From: Tillus elongatus | Lineage: Eukaryota > Arthropoda > Insecta > Coleoptera > Cleridae | Assembly: GCA_964006375.1 (NCBI GenBank) | Contig: OZ023265.1 | Coordinates: 117,689,858 to 117,753,857, forward strand | Direction of reading: 5' to 3' | Length of the DNA: 64,000 nt | Shown: positions 45,753 through 60,308 of the stretch, in pieces | Numbering within the stretch: the stretch's first letter is position 1 | Layout of the letters: each line of letters opens with the position of its first letter | Position numbers and translations under genes: made by a program | The notes under the pieces: model-generated | Told to the model about the DNA's origin: nothing | What the model saw: the letters and a program-made list of their open reading frames with translations, nothing else | Database searches by the model: none

Positions 45753-46110
45753 CGCATTTCTTGTAAATGTAATAAAGGCTGCAAAAGCAGTTGCAGATGC
45801 AGGAGAGCAGGCTTCCAATGCTCCACGTTCTGAACATCGTGCGAAGGGCTGCGTGATAACGTCGAGCCTCCACAAGACAGCACTGACATAGACAAAGAAG
45901 AGACTGAAGAAATAAACCGAGAACAGACTCAAGAAAGATGCATACACGATGTGGAAAGTATGTCTAATCTCACAATCTATTTTCTAATCAGTATTAAGAT
46001 ATGATCACAAGTTGTTGTTTTGTCACCACCTCTTTTATTTTTCAGATTAACAAGCCCCGACGCTGACGGTACAACAATTCGAACTGTGCCATGACCGATT
46101 ACCTTCGAGG
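45753..46110 (+). pseudogene. Cysteine-rich (CXC-like) coding remnant, possibly spliced
   Basis: One frame from 45753 reads RISCKCNKGCKSSCRCRRAG, then FQCSTF, a stop at 45831 and TSCEGL..N. The spacing CxCx4Cx3CxC..C resembles cysteine-rich CXC-type repeats seen at the end of some transposon-encoded proteins. After an acidic stretch (DSTDIDKEETEEINREQTQE) a donor-like AAAGTATGT (45955) and an acceptor TTATTTTTCAG (46045) suggest an intron. I cannot name the protein. Its place between the inverted arms suggests cargo or the last exon of the element's own gene. Confidence 0.45.
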
Positions 46111-46407
46111 AACCTCAGCCAAGACCCTCTAAACGACAACATCTCGTATAATTTTTGCTCATATAATTATGTAATGTATAATCATACGTAATATAATGGT
46201 TTTTGTTTTTATTTCTTTATAATGTCAGAGTGTGTGCACTAGCTCTTTCTTTTAGAGAAAATGATGTTACAAGTATCACCAACAAGTCAACTTAGGTGAC
46301 TTTTAGCGTTATTGAACAACCAGGCTCGTGATTAATCGCGCAAGTTGGTTTGTAAAGAAATGTATATTGTTCAATAAATTATTATTATTATCGTTATACG
46401 TATGTAT

Positions 46408-46521
<114 letters not shown>

Positions 46522-46996
46522 TTCGGACTTCATTAAATAACTTAAATATTATGTAATTCTTGAACTAAATGACATGTACCTTTACATATACGATTTAACT
46601 AAGATATGTGCAGAAAATTCGGAGGAATTCACTAAATGACAGCCTTCAATAATACATTGAGAGTTTTGGAGTGGAAAAAGTGGGTTTTTGCGGAGACAGC
46701 CGAAATAGGCCAATTTTCAACTAGCGCTCGAGTCCGAATGGTTCGTTGGAGAAAGAACCCAAACAATGCAATTTTTAGGAAATTTTATGTGCTTCCATTT
46801 TGAATAAAATGGTTCTTTACGAAAAGTTAATAGTTTTCGAGTTATAAGCAAAAAACTGCCAAACAATGAGTTTTTACCTTATTTTTACATTTTTTCCAAT
46901 GTTGTGTCACATGTTGTTATCAAACCTCAGATTCGGATTCAGCACCCAAAAAGAGATATATAATGGAAGAAATAAAAACTACCCCACAACTTTTCC

Positions 46997-49799
46997 GCTA
47001 GGGGTACTTTTGAGAACAAATTGAATGCATTATAGGTCAAAGAGAATTTCTTAGCTTATGGGCAAAACATATGTGTATCCTTTTTATCATTTTCTGTACC
47101 AATTAATTGATATCGTAGTCTAATAATCAAGAAAAAGTTCAAGGTTATGCTCATTTTAAATTTCACCAATTTTTATCTCGGCCAAATTAAAATTGGAACT
47201 AAACTATTAATAGAAAAATGACATTTTCCATGTGTATCTAGTTAGGAATATGATTCTGGTTTTAAAACAGAAAAGAAAGTGACTCTGTGAGTGGTGATTA
47301 CTGATGTAGTGTGTGTTGAACTGTGTTTTTTTGCAGTACCCGTAAATTTTAAACCTTGAATGACGCGTTGTTGAAGAATATTCTGGTATCCCCTGCACTG
47401 AGGTCTGAGGGATTCAGTGAGCAGCTATTGATTATGCAACGGCGGTATGCTGTATGAGACAGAGTTAAATCATACTGAATAAAGATTTGTTTACAACAAA
47501 GTTTGCATCTCATACAATAATAAAAAATAATGCAAAGTGTCGATGAATCGACAATTAGCAAATTGTAAAATTTTTTGACATCCTACACAAAGAATAAAAT
47601 CATGCAAAATAGTTTTATACTAATCATAACCAACAAAACTAATTTATTATTTTTTTGTTGCATGACTATATATTCTCTACCATATGACCATCAAAAGATT
47701 TTACAGTACAATGATAATGTGAAAAAATAGAATGGGAGCTTTTACAGGTTGGTTTGTTTTTTGTCTTTACAATTTCTTTTTTTATTATTTTTTTTGTACA
47801 TGTTCATTTCTTTATAAACATTACAATTCGTTTTTAAATAATTACATTTCAAAAATAAATTCAAATTACAAAATAAGTGTATGTAGATTTACATTGTAAA
47901 TATAAAATTACAAAAAATATATTAAAAAAATACATTTTCATTTAAGTATTAATCACAATTGAAATAATACAAAATAATAATTATAAAAAATTGAATGACT
48001 TGAAAAATATGCTGACAACTCGGCTTCCTAAATGAAACACAAAAGACAGAATATATGAAAAAACTTCTGCTCCATAAAATTCTCTGAAAAAACTGAAGAG
48101 TTACATTATTTTCAATGTTCCCAAAAAAAGAAAAAAATTACAAATATTGCTTACTTGAAGCTTTGAGTAAGTAAAATAAAAATAAATACATACAAAGATT
48201 ATGTAATAATGTAACTCTGACATAAAAATCGTTGGGCAAACATGTACTACATGAGTCATCGAGATATGATTCCTCTTTTGCTCACACATTTGCACACACT
48301 TGTTTACAAGCACACTCTCAAGTTTCTCTCTCTAACACACACCGAACCATTAAATACATACTTTAGTACACATTTGTCATCAATGTATATAATGTGTTAG
48401 AATGGAAAGTTGAAAAATTATTACGAATTGATTTCAAACACTTTATTATTGAAATTACTACAAAAAAAAAAAACCAGCAAAATAAAAAAATACACAACTT
48501 TTAATAATTTTTCAACTACACTCAACTGAGAAAGTATTACAAACACATCATTACAAGTAAAAGTATCTTCCATGACATAATCCTTAACAAAAAATTACAA
48601 AACAATGCAGCAGTTATTGGTAGTACTTTCTCAATCCCTTACGCTCAATTAATTTCATGCATCTCATGCTTCAAACATAGATAAGCTTAATTTGTTGTTG
48701 TTGTTATGATAATGTCACGGAAAACTTAGTATTAAGTCAACTGTCCATTGCCTTACTTTATAAAAAATAACGTCTCATTTTGTTTTCTAACGATTCCACT
48801 GAGATGAGCAATAATGCCAGGGTTTTAAATTTAGGATGGTTTTCAGTCATAAAAACTCTACCGCTCGATCTTTCGTGACACCAACCTACCTCAGATGGTT
48901 CTTTTTTTCGAGTTTCGAGTAACTTCAGCTATCTTTGGCTAAACAACAAAACTAGAAGGCATGATCTCAGTCCGCACTTTTGGTTGACATTCAGTAACAG
49001 AAACATCTCATTATGGTGGAGAACAAGGCTGCCGAAGCGGAGATATAACATGTAATAACTTCTCACCTAATACCGATGACCAAATCAATTTAATACAATT
49101 CTGACCCAAATCCACGATGAAAAGAACCTCTCAAAAACTGCAAGAAAACATTTATTTTATCACTCACATCAACAGCAACTCATTCATACAATTGGGGAGA
49201 TGTAGAATCATTAGAAACTGGACAGCATCTTTATCAATAATCAAATGCTATCGACCAAAGAGATAACAATTAAAAAATCCTGTTTAAAGTTTCAACTTCT
49301 GCCTTTAAAGGAATATGAAACAAAACTAAGTGACTTATTACACCCATACAAATTTAACCAATATAAAATTTACTCTCAACAAGGAAAAATAAATACAAAA
49401 AATTTCCATGCACACATACCTTCAAATGAATTTACAGAAGACATTTTAAAGATGCAAAAGTAATACTGTAGGAAAACAACAAGAAAGGAACGGGAAACTT
49501 ATAGATTAAAATACATTCTGCATCACTTCTTAAGTGTGAGCTTTAAACTACTTCACTACAAATCATACCCTAATTTAAAGAGTTGTTATGTGTATAATCT
49601 TTTACAATTTAAATACAACACGAACCATTAAAAGAAGTTAAATGCTTCAAACAGGATTTAAAAGTGACTAATGTTTAAACCACAAAAATGATGTTTAAAC
49701 TAAGAAAATAATGTAACCTACATACATGTTTACCTAAATTTTTAACGCTAAAAGCTAAATTGTCATTATTTTGATTATCTTTTTAGCGAGTTTTTATGT
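46997..49799. other. NFAT intron block of 2.8 kb without recognised repeats
   Basis: The most repeat-poor part of the NFAT intron. 47650-49200 is A/T-run rich like a 3' UTR read on the - strand, and could be an alternative 3' end. No open frame of any length or splice-framed exon is convincing. Confidence 0.3.
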
Positions 49800-49905
49800 T
49801 AAAAAAATTCGCTAATAGAAAGGTATCGAGGGTAAGACTTTGCAAAAATTTCTTCAAATGAGCGTAAATTTTAGCCCCTAGAAGACGAAGCCAGGGTCCG
49901 TTAAA
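49800..49905 (+). repeat. Left block of the (TA)n-bearing repeat family
   Basis: It carries AATTTCTTCAAATGAGCGT, TTTAGCCCCTAGAAG and CAGGGTCCGTTAAAATG, matching 23465-23565. Confidence 0.75.
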
Positions 49906-50099
49906 ATGTATATACAAGGTAATTCATAACTATTGGCACATAGAGTTAGCCAGTTCTCTGGACCAAAATACGAGGATTGGACCAAACATGTCTTAATAAA
50001 ATGTTGCTGTGGAAAAAGATACAGGGTGTTAAAGGTGACTTTTTTTTCGTTTTTTTTTGCTACAAATTTTACAGCGTATTCATAAATAGTTATCAAAAT

Positions 50100-52590
50100 T
50101 GGCATAGAGGTATTTTCAATTGAAGAAAGTCACTACTGGGAAGTAGCAAACCCAAGTGCTATTAAAGAAAGACATTTTCAATATGAATTCACATGCAATA
50201 TTTGGTGTGGCAGTATAGGCGACCCACTACTCAGCCAATGTTTTTCTTCCAAACTTAAATGGAGAATCTTTTTTTTTACAAAACACTCTTGCTGACATTC
50301 CGGATGATCTCCACTAGATTTAAGAAGAACAATGTGGTTTATACAAGATGGAGCACCACCTAATTACCAAGTAGTCATTAGAAATCACCTTAATGAGACA
50401 TTTCCTGAACGATTAAGTGGCAGAGGAAGTGACTTTCCATGGCCACCAGGTTAGGTTTGTATGTGAGTGGGCCATATCGGTCCCTCCACCGCGACCTTAA
50501 GGTCTATTGTGGCTCACGCCTAAAGTCTATATTTTGCCCATGAAATCCAGCCTCCTGCAGAGGTCGATAATCTTTGTGGGCGAAAGTTGATCCAGATCTT
50601 CTGGAGCAAGCTTTACCTTGCCAAAGAGCAGGTATCTAGTCCTGTCCGCTGCCGGACAGGAACACAGCATGTGCTCTGCTGTCTCGTCATTCTCCATACA
50701 CAACACTCGGTCTCCTGACCGACCCCAATACGGTGCATGTGGTGCCGCAAGCGGCAGTGACCTGTATACAGGCCGACTAGAGTACTCAGTTGTTGTCTGT
50801 TCATCTCTAGAAGTTTTTTAGCCATTGACTCAGATAGGCCATTTATGAAGGTCTTAGAGTGGGCTAATCCTGGAAGATTTTGCCAATATTGGATTGTCAT
50901 TCTTTCTGTCCAGGTCTTTAAGGTGCGTTTTGCTGTGCAAGATGTTATCCCCAGCACCGCTTCAGGTCCTACAAAGTCTCTCTGGGCCCCACTCCTGGCA
51001 AGCACGTCGGCCGCAAGGTTGCCGTCATGGTCCGAGTGACCCGGTATCCAGACCAGAGACACCTCATTACAGCTGCCTAATTCGTTAAGGGCAGATTTAC
51101 AACTCCATACCGTCTTTGAATTACACCGGTAGGAACCAAGAGCCTTTATTGCAGCTTGCCTATCTGCATATATACTTATCGATTTGTGTGTATCCAGGTT
51201 TTTTAAACTTTCCCTTGCACACATCTCGATGGCATACACTTCTGCCAGGTGTATGGTTGCGTACTTGCCGAGGCTAGCTGATAGTCTAGCATCGGTGCTG
51301 CCCCCATATGCGCCAGCTCCTACTCCCAAATTGGTTTTGGAGCCGTCAGAGTACCAACAGAGGTCCGTTCTCAACAGGGTCGTTTGATTTCTGTCCCAGT
51401 CCTCCCTTTCCGGGAGGACGATCTTGAAAGACAGATCTCTGCCGATCCTTGTAGGCATCAAGTCTGAGACCATTCCCAGAATCCCATGACCATCAATGTC
51501 ATTAAGGAGTCCGGATCCTCCCAGACTGACTTCCTTCGGCATGCTGTCTGCCGTTTGCTTTAGTATGTACGTTGTCCACCTCGCCACCCTCTCCAACCAT
51601 ATGTGAAGAGGGGGAATATTAAGGAGGACCTCCAGAGCGGCTGATGGTGCGGTGCTTATCGCTCCCGTTATCATCAGACATGCTTGTCTCTGTAGATGAG
51701 CCGGTTTGGCCCTCGCGATACCACGAACTGCCTTAGGCCACCAAACTATGGCTCCATATGTTATCATTGGTCTGATAACCACTACATAGAGCCAGTACAT
51801 CTGTTGGGGGTTTGTTCCCAAGTTGTTACCACAGATTCTCCGGCAGGTCCACAGAGACAGTTTAGCCCTGCGGGTAACATTTTCTAACTGTATGTCCCAG
51901 TTGAGCTTCTTATCTAGGGTAACTCCCAGATATTTTGCTTGGTCCGAAAATGGAATGGTTTCTCCCATAAGAATAGGTGGTTTTAGTTTGTCCAACCTTC
52001 TTCTGGTAAATGGAACAATGATCGTTTTGCGAGGGTTCACAGACATCTGTTCCCTCCGGCACCAATCATTGATTACATTTAGTGCTTCCTGAAGAGTACT
52101 AGCCAGTTCCTCCTCAGTTTTGCCTCTGACCATTATGACGAGATCATCAGCATACGCCTGGACCTCAACCTCCCAGAGTTCAAGGATAGCCAGCAGATCG
52201 TCCACAAAGAGGGACCACAGCAGGGGGGATAGAACGCCCCCCTGAGGCCCCCCCCCCGTAATGAGGTAATAATGGTCCGATTGTGCGGCATGTTTCCGAT
52301 CCAGCCACAAATGGTAGGTTCCACCCCCCTAGCGATAGTGGCCTCGTAGAGGGAGCTCGGTAATGCATTATTAAATGCATGGCCACCAAGAAGTCCTGAT
52401 TACAACTCAATGGGATATATGAAGTCCTTAGTTTATGCCAATGAAATTCCTTCACAACATGTAAAAAAGTTCTTCAACCCACACCCCTCACAGCTCATCG
52501 CTTAGAAGTTACCCCTCTTGCAAAATGTGTTCCGCTGCCAGTTGCTTCTTTACAGTAAAATCAACAGATACAGTATGGACTCTGTTTTAA
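50100..52590 (+). pseudogene. Mariner/Tc-related DDE_3 transposase relic, interrupted by family B
   Basis: The left part (50110-50448) reads AIKERHFQYEFTCNIWCG, then MWFIQDGAPPNYQVVIRNHL and NETFPERLSGRGSDFPWPP. The right part resumes at 52389 with SPDLTPL-like text in broken frame, YMKSLVYANEIPSQHV and KKFF. The two halves are continuous in the family protein across the target duplication, which shows that the retrotransposon entered this transposase. Only the catalytic region is present. Confidence 0.75.
50449..52377 (-). mobile_element. LOA/I-group retrotransposon, family B, 5'-truncated with target duplication
   Basis: The 11-base duplication CATGGCCACCA flanks it (50438-50448 and 52378-52388). 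On the - strand it starts inside motif A (AFNNALPSSLYEA) and reads on to the palm GPQGGVLSPLLWSL and YADDLVIMVRGK. RNase H follows with WYSDGSKTNLG, HLAEVYAIE, YADRQAAIKAL (the usual DSQ is DRQ) and VWIPGHSDHDGNLAADVLA. TGHC then precedes the knuckle. One frameshift lies in a G-run near 52246-52255 and a second near 50715, where the true end reads LLFGKVKLAPEDLD. The 3' end is CCTAACC. Copies of related tails occur at 55925-56065. It is inactive, but only lightly damaged. Confidence 0.9.
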
Positions 52591-52744
52591 GGCTCAGCCA
52601 GTAGACTTGAGACATTCCAATAGCCAGTGCAGTCACATTGGAGATGTCCACTGACATCTGCCAGTGTGCATTGTATTAATTAAGGTGTGCAATTTTATCA
52701 TAATGAAGAATACACCACAACACATACCTTTTTTTTAAATTCGG

Positions 52745-53695
52745 AATATGTTCCAACTACATACAGGGTATAACACAATGTTCGAGGCCATCATATTTAG
52801 TCTAGTGAGCAAGTGTATCGTCCCATTATCAATTGTCTCAAAAGAAACTTGGTTTTGCTAGACACCAAAACCCACTCATTTGTGAAAAATTTGCAGATAG
52901 CGACGAAAACATTGCTGCTATGAGAACCAGTGTTGCTGGTAACTAGAATTTGTCTGTGGAAAGTTGTTCCCAGTTGTTGGGGCTTTCTGCAATGATCATG
53001 GGGAATTTTACGAATGAATCTGAGTGTACAACCTTGCAAAATTCTTCTAACACAAGAATTGTAGCCAACTGATCATCGCTTGCGTCGTCTATTCGCAGAT
53101 TTGGTATTCGAGTAGCTGAAAAATGATGCCAATCTTGGGAACAAAATCATATTTCAATTGATGAGGCTCATTTTTGGACGACTGGCTTTGTTTATAAGCA
53201 AAATAGGTATTATTGGGCAGACACAAAACCACAGGAAATTTCAGAACAGCCTATCCTTCCACAAAAAGTGACTGTTTGGTGTGGCTTGTGCTGCAGATGC
53301 ATCACCTGGCCTTATTTTTGTAAAATGATTAAGGAGAAACCATTTACAGTCAATGGAGAGTGATATCACGCAACTATAAACTATTTCTTGGCGGAATTGG
53401 AGCAAATTGATCTGGACAAGGTGTGGTTTTAACTTGATGGATCAACATTCTGCACAGCGAATGCAACAATGGACTTATTGGAAAAGAAATTCGATGATTT
53501 GATTATCTCATGGAATCAGGCCACTCCGTTGATACTATTTAACTCCACTAGATTTCAATCTTTAAAATTGTGTGACATCATTGACTCATGCTAAAAAAAC
53601 AGAAATGATTGACGACTTGAAAACAAACATTGAATGCGAAATTTGTGATATTCAGCAGGCTTTATTGCAAATGACGACGTGGTGTACATTTAAAT
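52745..53695 (+). pseudogene. Second DDE_3-type transposase relic
   Basis: Decayed text in shifting frames includes SNISIDEAHFWTTGF, KQNRYYWADTKPQE and KVTVWCGL (53130-53290), then KVWF*LDGSTFCTANATMDLL with the second Asp (53420-53480) and TPLILFNST-like C-terminal text (53525-53560). The start near 52750 has a possible terminal ATACAGGGTATAACA. Many stops. It is the same superfamily as 50100-52590 but a different copy. Confidence 0.6.
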
Positions 53696-53764
53696 AGTAT
53701 ATTCTGAACATAAGTGGAATACCCTTACCTTCAAATGAACAAAATTTTTATTGTATCCTACACG

Positions 53765-53768
<4 letters not shown>

Positions 53769-53857
<89 letters not shown>
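53769..53857. repeat. (TA)n microsatellite
   Basis: An 89-bp TA run. Confidence 0.97.
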
Positions 53858-53859
<2 letters not shown>

Positions 53860-53887
53860 TTTTAAAGTTGATAGACTTATTATTTTT

Positions 53888-54180
53888 GGGGAAAGCAATT
53901 CTGGAAAATATTTAATTCGTAAAGAACATGTATTTAATACATATCATTATTTTTTTTAATAAAAAATTGATCAAGCTGACTTGGGAAAAGCGATTCTGGA
54001 AAATATTTAATTCGACAAGAACATGTATTTAATACATATCATTATTTTTTTTATAAAAAGTAAATTAAACTGACTTGGGAAAAGCGATTCTGGAAAATAT
54101 TTAATTCGTAAAGAACATGTATTTAATACATATTATTATTTTTTTTATAAAAAGTAGATCAAACTGACTTGGGAAAATTG
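53888..54180 (+). repeat. Tandem repeat, three units of 94 bp
   Basis: Units begin near 53888, 53982 and 54076 with GGGAAAAGCGATTCTGGAAA, then ACATGTATTTAATACATAT and a T-run; a short fourth start lies at 54170. Units are about 93-95% alike, so recent. Confidence 0.92.
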
Positions 54181-54342
54181 TTATGTTACTGGTTCACATC
54201 CTGTTGCTCAAAAACACTTCGAAATTGAACCTTGCTGGCATTCAAAGCTGCCACTGGTAGCGAAATTGGAACTCAGTTGTGGCCTCATTTAGTTGTAATT
54301 TCAGGACATTTCACTCATGTCTATTTTTGACAGTGTGTGCTT

Positions 54343-55019
54343 TTTTTTCCCTCAAGGCTCATCCGCGGCCATGCCGCCCCGATAGCACTGCAACATTTGG
54401 TTGATTGTGCATACCCTTAGTCTTACTCCACCCATTCCAAAATCACTGTGCCTTGAACTAGTCTGCACAGCAATTGGTAGGGTGAAATTTATATTGGTCT
54501 GTCTCCGGTCTAGACTGACTTGTCTTTTGCAGTCCAGAGCTTTACACTCGCAGAAGATATGCTGGGCTGATTTCTCCCCCTCGCTACAAAGTCTGCATGC
54601 GGGGTCCCCTTCGAACCGCCCCATTTTATGCAGGTGTTTCTTGACGGCCATGTGTCCTGTCAAGACACCTGTTGTGTTTCTGAGCTATCCTCTGCTAAGA
54701 TTTAGCAGCTCCACAGCTCTCTTTGAATTGGGTTCGTCAAGTATTGACATCCCATGCCTGAGCACTGGACAGTCTGCCCAGTACACCTTGTGTTGGTTTC
54801 TGACCCAGGACTTAATGGCTCCCCTGGCAGTGCTCTTGGTCACGTGTAGAGCCGGTTCTGGTCCCATAAATGGTTCTGCTGACACTCTCTTCACGAGACT
54901 GTCAGCTTCTTCATTGCCTTTGACCCCTGAGTGACCCGGCACCCAGATGAGGGTCACCTCATTCTGCCCAGTCAGGTCGCTCGTCTCGGCACTTACTCAT
55001 CAGCCAGGAATTTACCCAT
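54343..55019 (-). mobile_element. Family A retrotransposon, 5'-truncated copy with target duplication
   Basis: The 14-base duplication GACAGTGTGTGCTT flanks it (54329-54342 and 55020-55033). The poly(A) end shows as T at 54343-54348. It covers the end of RNase H, the C-terminal knuckle and the 3' UTR, matching 3474-4165. Two open pieces remain (54957-54685 with TLIWVPGHSGVKGNEEADSL; 54663-54352 with CRLCSEGEKSAQHIFCEC). Small deletions break the frame between them. Confidence 0.95.
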
Positions 55020-55033
55020 GACAGTGTGTGCTT

Positions 55034-55784
55034 AAATTGCGACTTGACAGAGCCATTTAACAATCACAGAATTCATTTTCTATACATCCTAGCACTCCAA
55101 CACCTTTGTCGGTTACAACATTGTGATGCCAGTGTTCAAAAACTCTTGGTAACATAAATTTTCAGAATTTATGATCATAATTGCAGATTGCCTTCTGGAA
55201 ACACTAAGTTAAACACACTGTATTTCACAATGGGCAAAACACTTAAATATTTCCAATCAGGAGGCAGTTAAAGTTTCAGGTTTTTATTATATACCTATCA
55301 TGCTCATTTTTAACCCCCACAATCTAACCAACTGCTAAAACAACCTAGCTAATACCAAACAACAAAAATATTTATAATTGAGCCAAGCTATATATGTAGA
55401 AATCCAGAGAAGTTTTTAATGAACCATTTTGTATTTTTGATTCAACGCTTACCTATCACCACAACTAACATCAGCACCAGAAATCATTTTTCACCAAATC
55501 AACCTGCAAATTCTGTCGAACCCTTGATTTTTGTAAAGAGAATAGGGATGTTCTATGTACCAAATAGTGTAGGGTTACAATATACCTAAAATTTGTATTT
55601 AGGAAAATGATATATTAAGATTGAAGAATTTTAGTTAGTTCGATGATCGATTTAAAATTTTTACGAAGTTCAAAGTTCCAGTGTAAACATTATACATACT
55701 ATTTCCGAGGTTTGAAGCAACATACTGGGTTCGTTCGTAGTTTGGTTCGGCAAAAAACACACCTCTATTGGTAACACTAAAAAA
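55034..55784. other. NFAT intron, nothing recognised
   Basis: No repeat partner or exon was seen. Confidence 0.3.
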
Positions 55785-55924
55785 TTACAACTACTGAGGC
55801 TGTGACATTGTGCCTGAGGAAATTAAATACCTACATGTTCCGCCATTCAGAGTGGGCGTTTAGCCGTCGGTTCTAGGTACCATGCAAACTTGGGTTCATA
55901 TATAATTATTATATCATCCCTAGA

Positions 55925-56065
55925 TTGGATTAGGTTAGATTCAATATAAGTGGGCTATTCCAGGCCCTCCACCTGGTCTATTGTGGCTCACGTCTAATTG
56001 CTTAAATTTCATCCATCAAATCCAGGTCGTTGCGAGAGTCGATAATTATTTTTAGGGTAAAAGTT
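55925..56065 (+). mobile_element. Family B-like 3' tail
   Basis: It shares GGTCTATTGTGGCTCACG, ATCAAATCCAG and the roughly TTAGGTTAG-type end with 50452-50590, at perhaps 70% identity. It is the 3' end of a related LOA-type element, read on the - strand. Confidence 0.6.
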
Positions 56066-56086
56066 GGTTTGACAGGTGTACTTTTA

Positions 56087-57235
56087 TTTGAGTAAAGTCG
56101 ATGCCAGTTTCAAAGCTCAAAGAGAGATAACCTCTCTCAGAGTTCGTCTCGACCCAACATCCGTCAGTGTTTGACTCAAGGCGGTATCAGGAAGTCCCGC
56201 TCTTGAGCAGCATCCAGGCGAGGTCACTGGCTTGTTTCGAAGCTCACAGAGGAGGCCTCAATCTTCATGGTGTAATCCAACCCTAGAGACCTCAGCTCTC
56301 CCCTGGGTTCGTCTAGATATGGTGCCCGCCAATGTTTGGTTAAATTTCACTCAACAAATCAAGCTTCCCCACAGGACGTGACATTTTTGAGGCTCAAAGT
56401 TGGTTTCACAGGTGAACTGCCATCTGAGTTAAGTCACTTGGCCATTTCGAAGTTCAAAGAGAGATGACCTCTTTCAGAGTTCGTCTGGACCGGACATCTA
56501 TCAGAGTTTGACTCGAGGCAGTATCATGAAGGCCTGCACCAGAGCAGTGCCAAAGCAAGGTCGTTTGCCTGTTTCAGAGCTCACAGAAGATGCCTCAATA
56601 TAAAGCTGTAACCCATCCCTAGAGATCTCAGCTTTTCTCCAGGTGCGTCTAGACCTGACACCAACCATAGTGCTAGACTCACGGCGACATCTCAACGAGC
56701 CTCAAAATCCGGACACCCGATACCCATTAGCACCTAAACCAAGGTGGTATGATCTGGAACCCTGCACCCGAGTAACAACCAAGTGAGGTCAATTGTCCAT
56801 TTCAAAACCTACAGTGGAGGCCTCAAAATCCGGGTGTATAACACTACACAGAGATCACAACCCCCTCTGGGGCGTCTGGACACCCGATACCCACTAGCAC
56901 CTAAACCAAGGTGGTATCATCTGGAACCGTGCACCTGAGTAACAACCAAGTGAGGTCAATTGTCCATTTCAAAACCCACAGTGGACGACTCAAAATCTGG
57001 GTGTATAACACTACACAGAGATCACAACCCCCTCTGGGGCGTCTGGACACCCGATACCCACTAGCACCTAAACCAATGTGGTATCATCTGGAACCCTGCA
57101 CCTGAGTAACAACCAATTGTCCATTCAAAACCCACAGTGAAGGCCTCAAAATGCGGGTGTATATCACTCTCCAGAGATATCCGCCTCCCTTCAGGCTCAT
57201 CTGGACCACTAGTGTTTGACATCAATTAGTTGCCA
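56087..57235 (+). repeat. Minisatellite, about seven units of 167-170 bp
   Basis: The last three units start at 56713, 56880 and 57047 (exact period 167) with ACACCCGATACCCA. Older units to the left (landmarks at 56104 and 56447) share CAAAGAGAGAT.ACCTCT, GAGTTCGTCT and CAGAG.TTTGACTC. Similarity falls to the left, so the array grew at the right end. Confidence 0.85.
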
Positions 57236-57839
57236 CTTCCGGCAGGCAGGCATTACCTTGGGTCATTTTTTTTATTTCGTCCCCGGAACCACAGGGATAT
57301 GATCTTTCCCCTGATTACAAAAGACAAGCGGTTGAAAAAATTTTCAGGTTGGTGAAATCAAACTGCTCACTGGCATCAGTGATTGACCATAGTTGCACAA
57401 ATAGGTCAACATTAAAAAAACAAAAAAAGTTGACTCTGGATAACCGATTCATGAGCTCATTTTATTGTTACAGATCTAACATTTACATAACATACTATCA
57501 AAAGCCAACTGACAATACTCTTAACAAATCTGACAAAAAAATTTATTAAAAGACAAACATGTATGTTAAATTATGGATACATCAATTTCGTTAGCATGTA
57601 ATTTAATTAACATAAAACACTAGCCACTCAAAAAAATCGAGATTAATGAAATGTTAACTAAATATTATTTGTAAACCATATGAATCTAATCCTATCCATT
57701 TAAAATTTTTGTGTGATTATAATGAGATTCTTTCTCATATTTTCCCTATGTGAGACATGCAAATTTCAGCGCTCAATAACAACAACATTAAGCATATCTT
57801 TTGGTTAAAGGATGTGAAAGATATTAAACATTAACTTAC

Positions 57840-57984
57840 CGCTTGGAACAGCCCCGTTAACGGGTGTGTATACAAACTGATGAGGTTCACTATTTTTCCC
57901 ACTAGAGACAACACATAACCTTACCGAAACTGGCTCGGTTATGTCTGGTCTACGGTAGGGAGGGACAACACATACAAAGTGTGT
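57840..57984 (-). CDS. NFAT5: NFAT5-like factor, exon encoding the end of the Rel dimerisation (IPT) domain
   Basis: The acceptor TTTGTTTCAG precedes 57984 and the donor GCG|GTAAGT follows 57840. It encodes THFVCVVPPYRRPDITEPVS, VRLCVVSSGKNSEPHQF and VYTPVNGAVPS. VPPY, the EPVSV strand and FVYTP are the closing strands of the IPT/TIG fold in NFAT5. The start phase is 0 and the end phase is 1, matching both neighbours. The intron to the next exon is about 21 kb. Confidence 0.93.
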
Positions 57985-60200
<2,216 letters not shown>

Positions 60201-60308
60201 ATTTTTTTCAATTATTATAATGTGGATTATGTACGCTTGATACCAAACATTCAAATTATTTGCAAGAATTGCATACATGCCAGCCTTCAAAATGTTAAAA
60301 TAACCTAC

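Larger units (their letters stand above)
55785..57425 (+). mobile_element. SINE split by a 1.4-kb insertion
   Basis: 55790-55915 matches the SINE body (GACATTGTGCCTGAGGAAAT, GTTCCGCCATTC, GTGGGCGTTTAGCCGTCGG). 57340-57425 matches its 3' domain (GTGATTGACCATAGTTGCAC, AATAGGTCAACATTAAAAA). The intact layout is seen at 14925-15260. The head with the A box is missing. Confidence 0.7.

Noticed and set aside
56501..57105. Short frames across the 167-bp minisatellite
   Set aside because: The period 167 is not a multiple of three and the frames do not persist between units.
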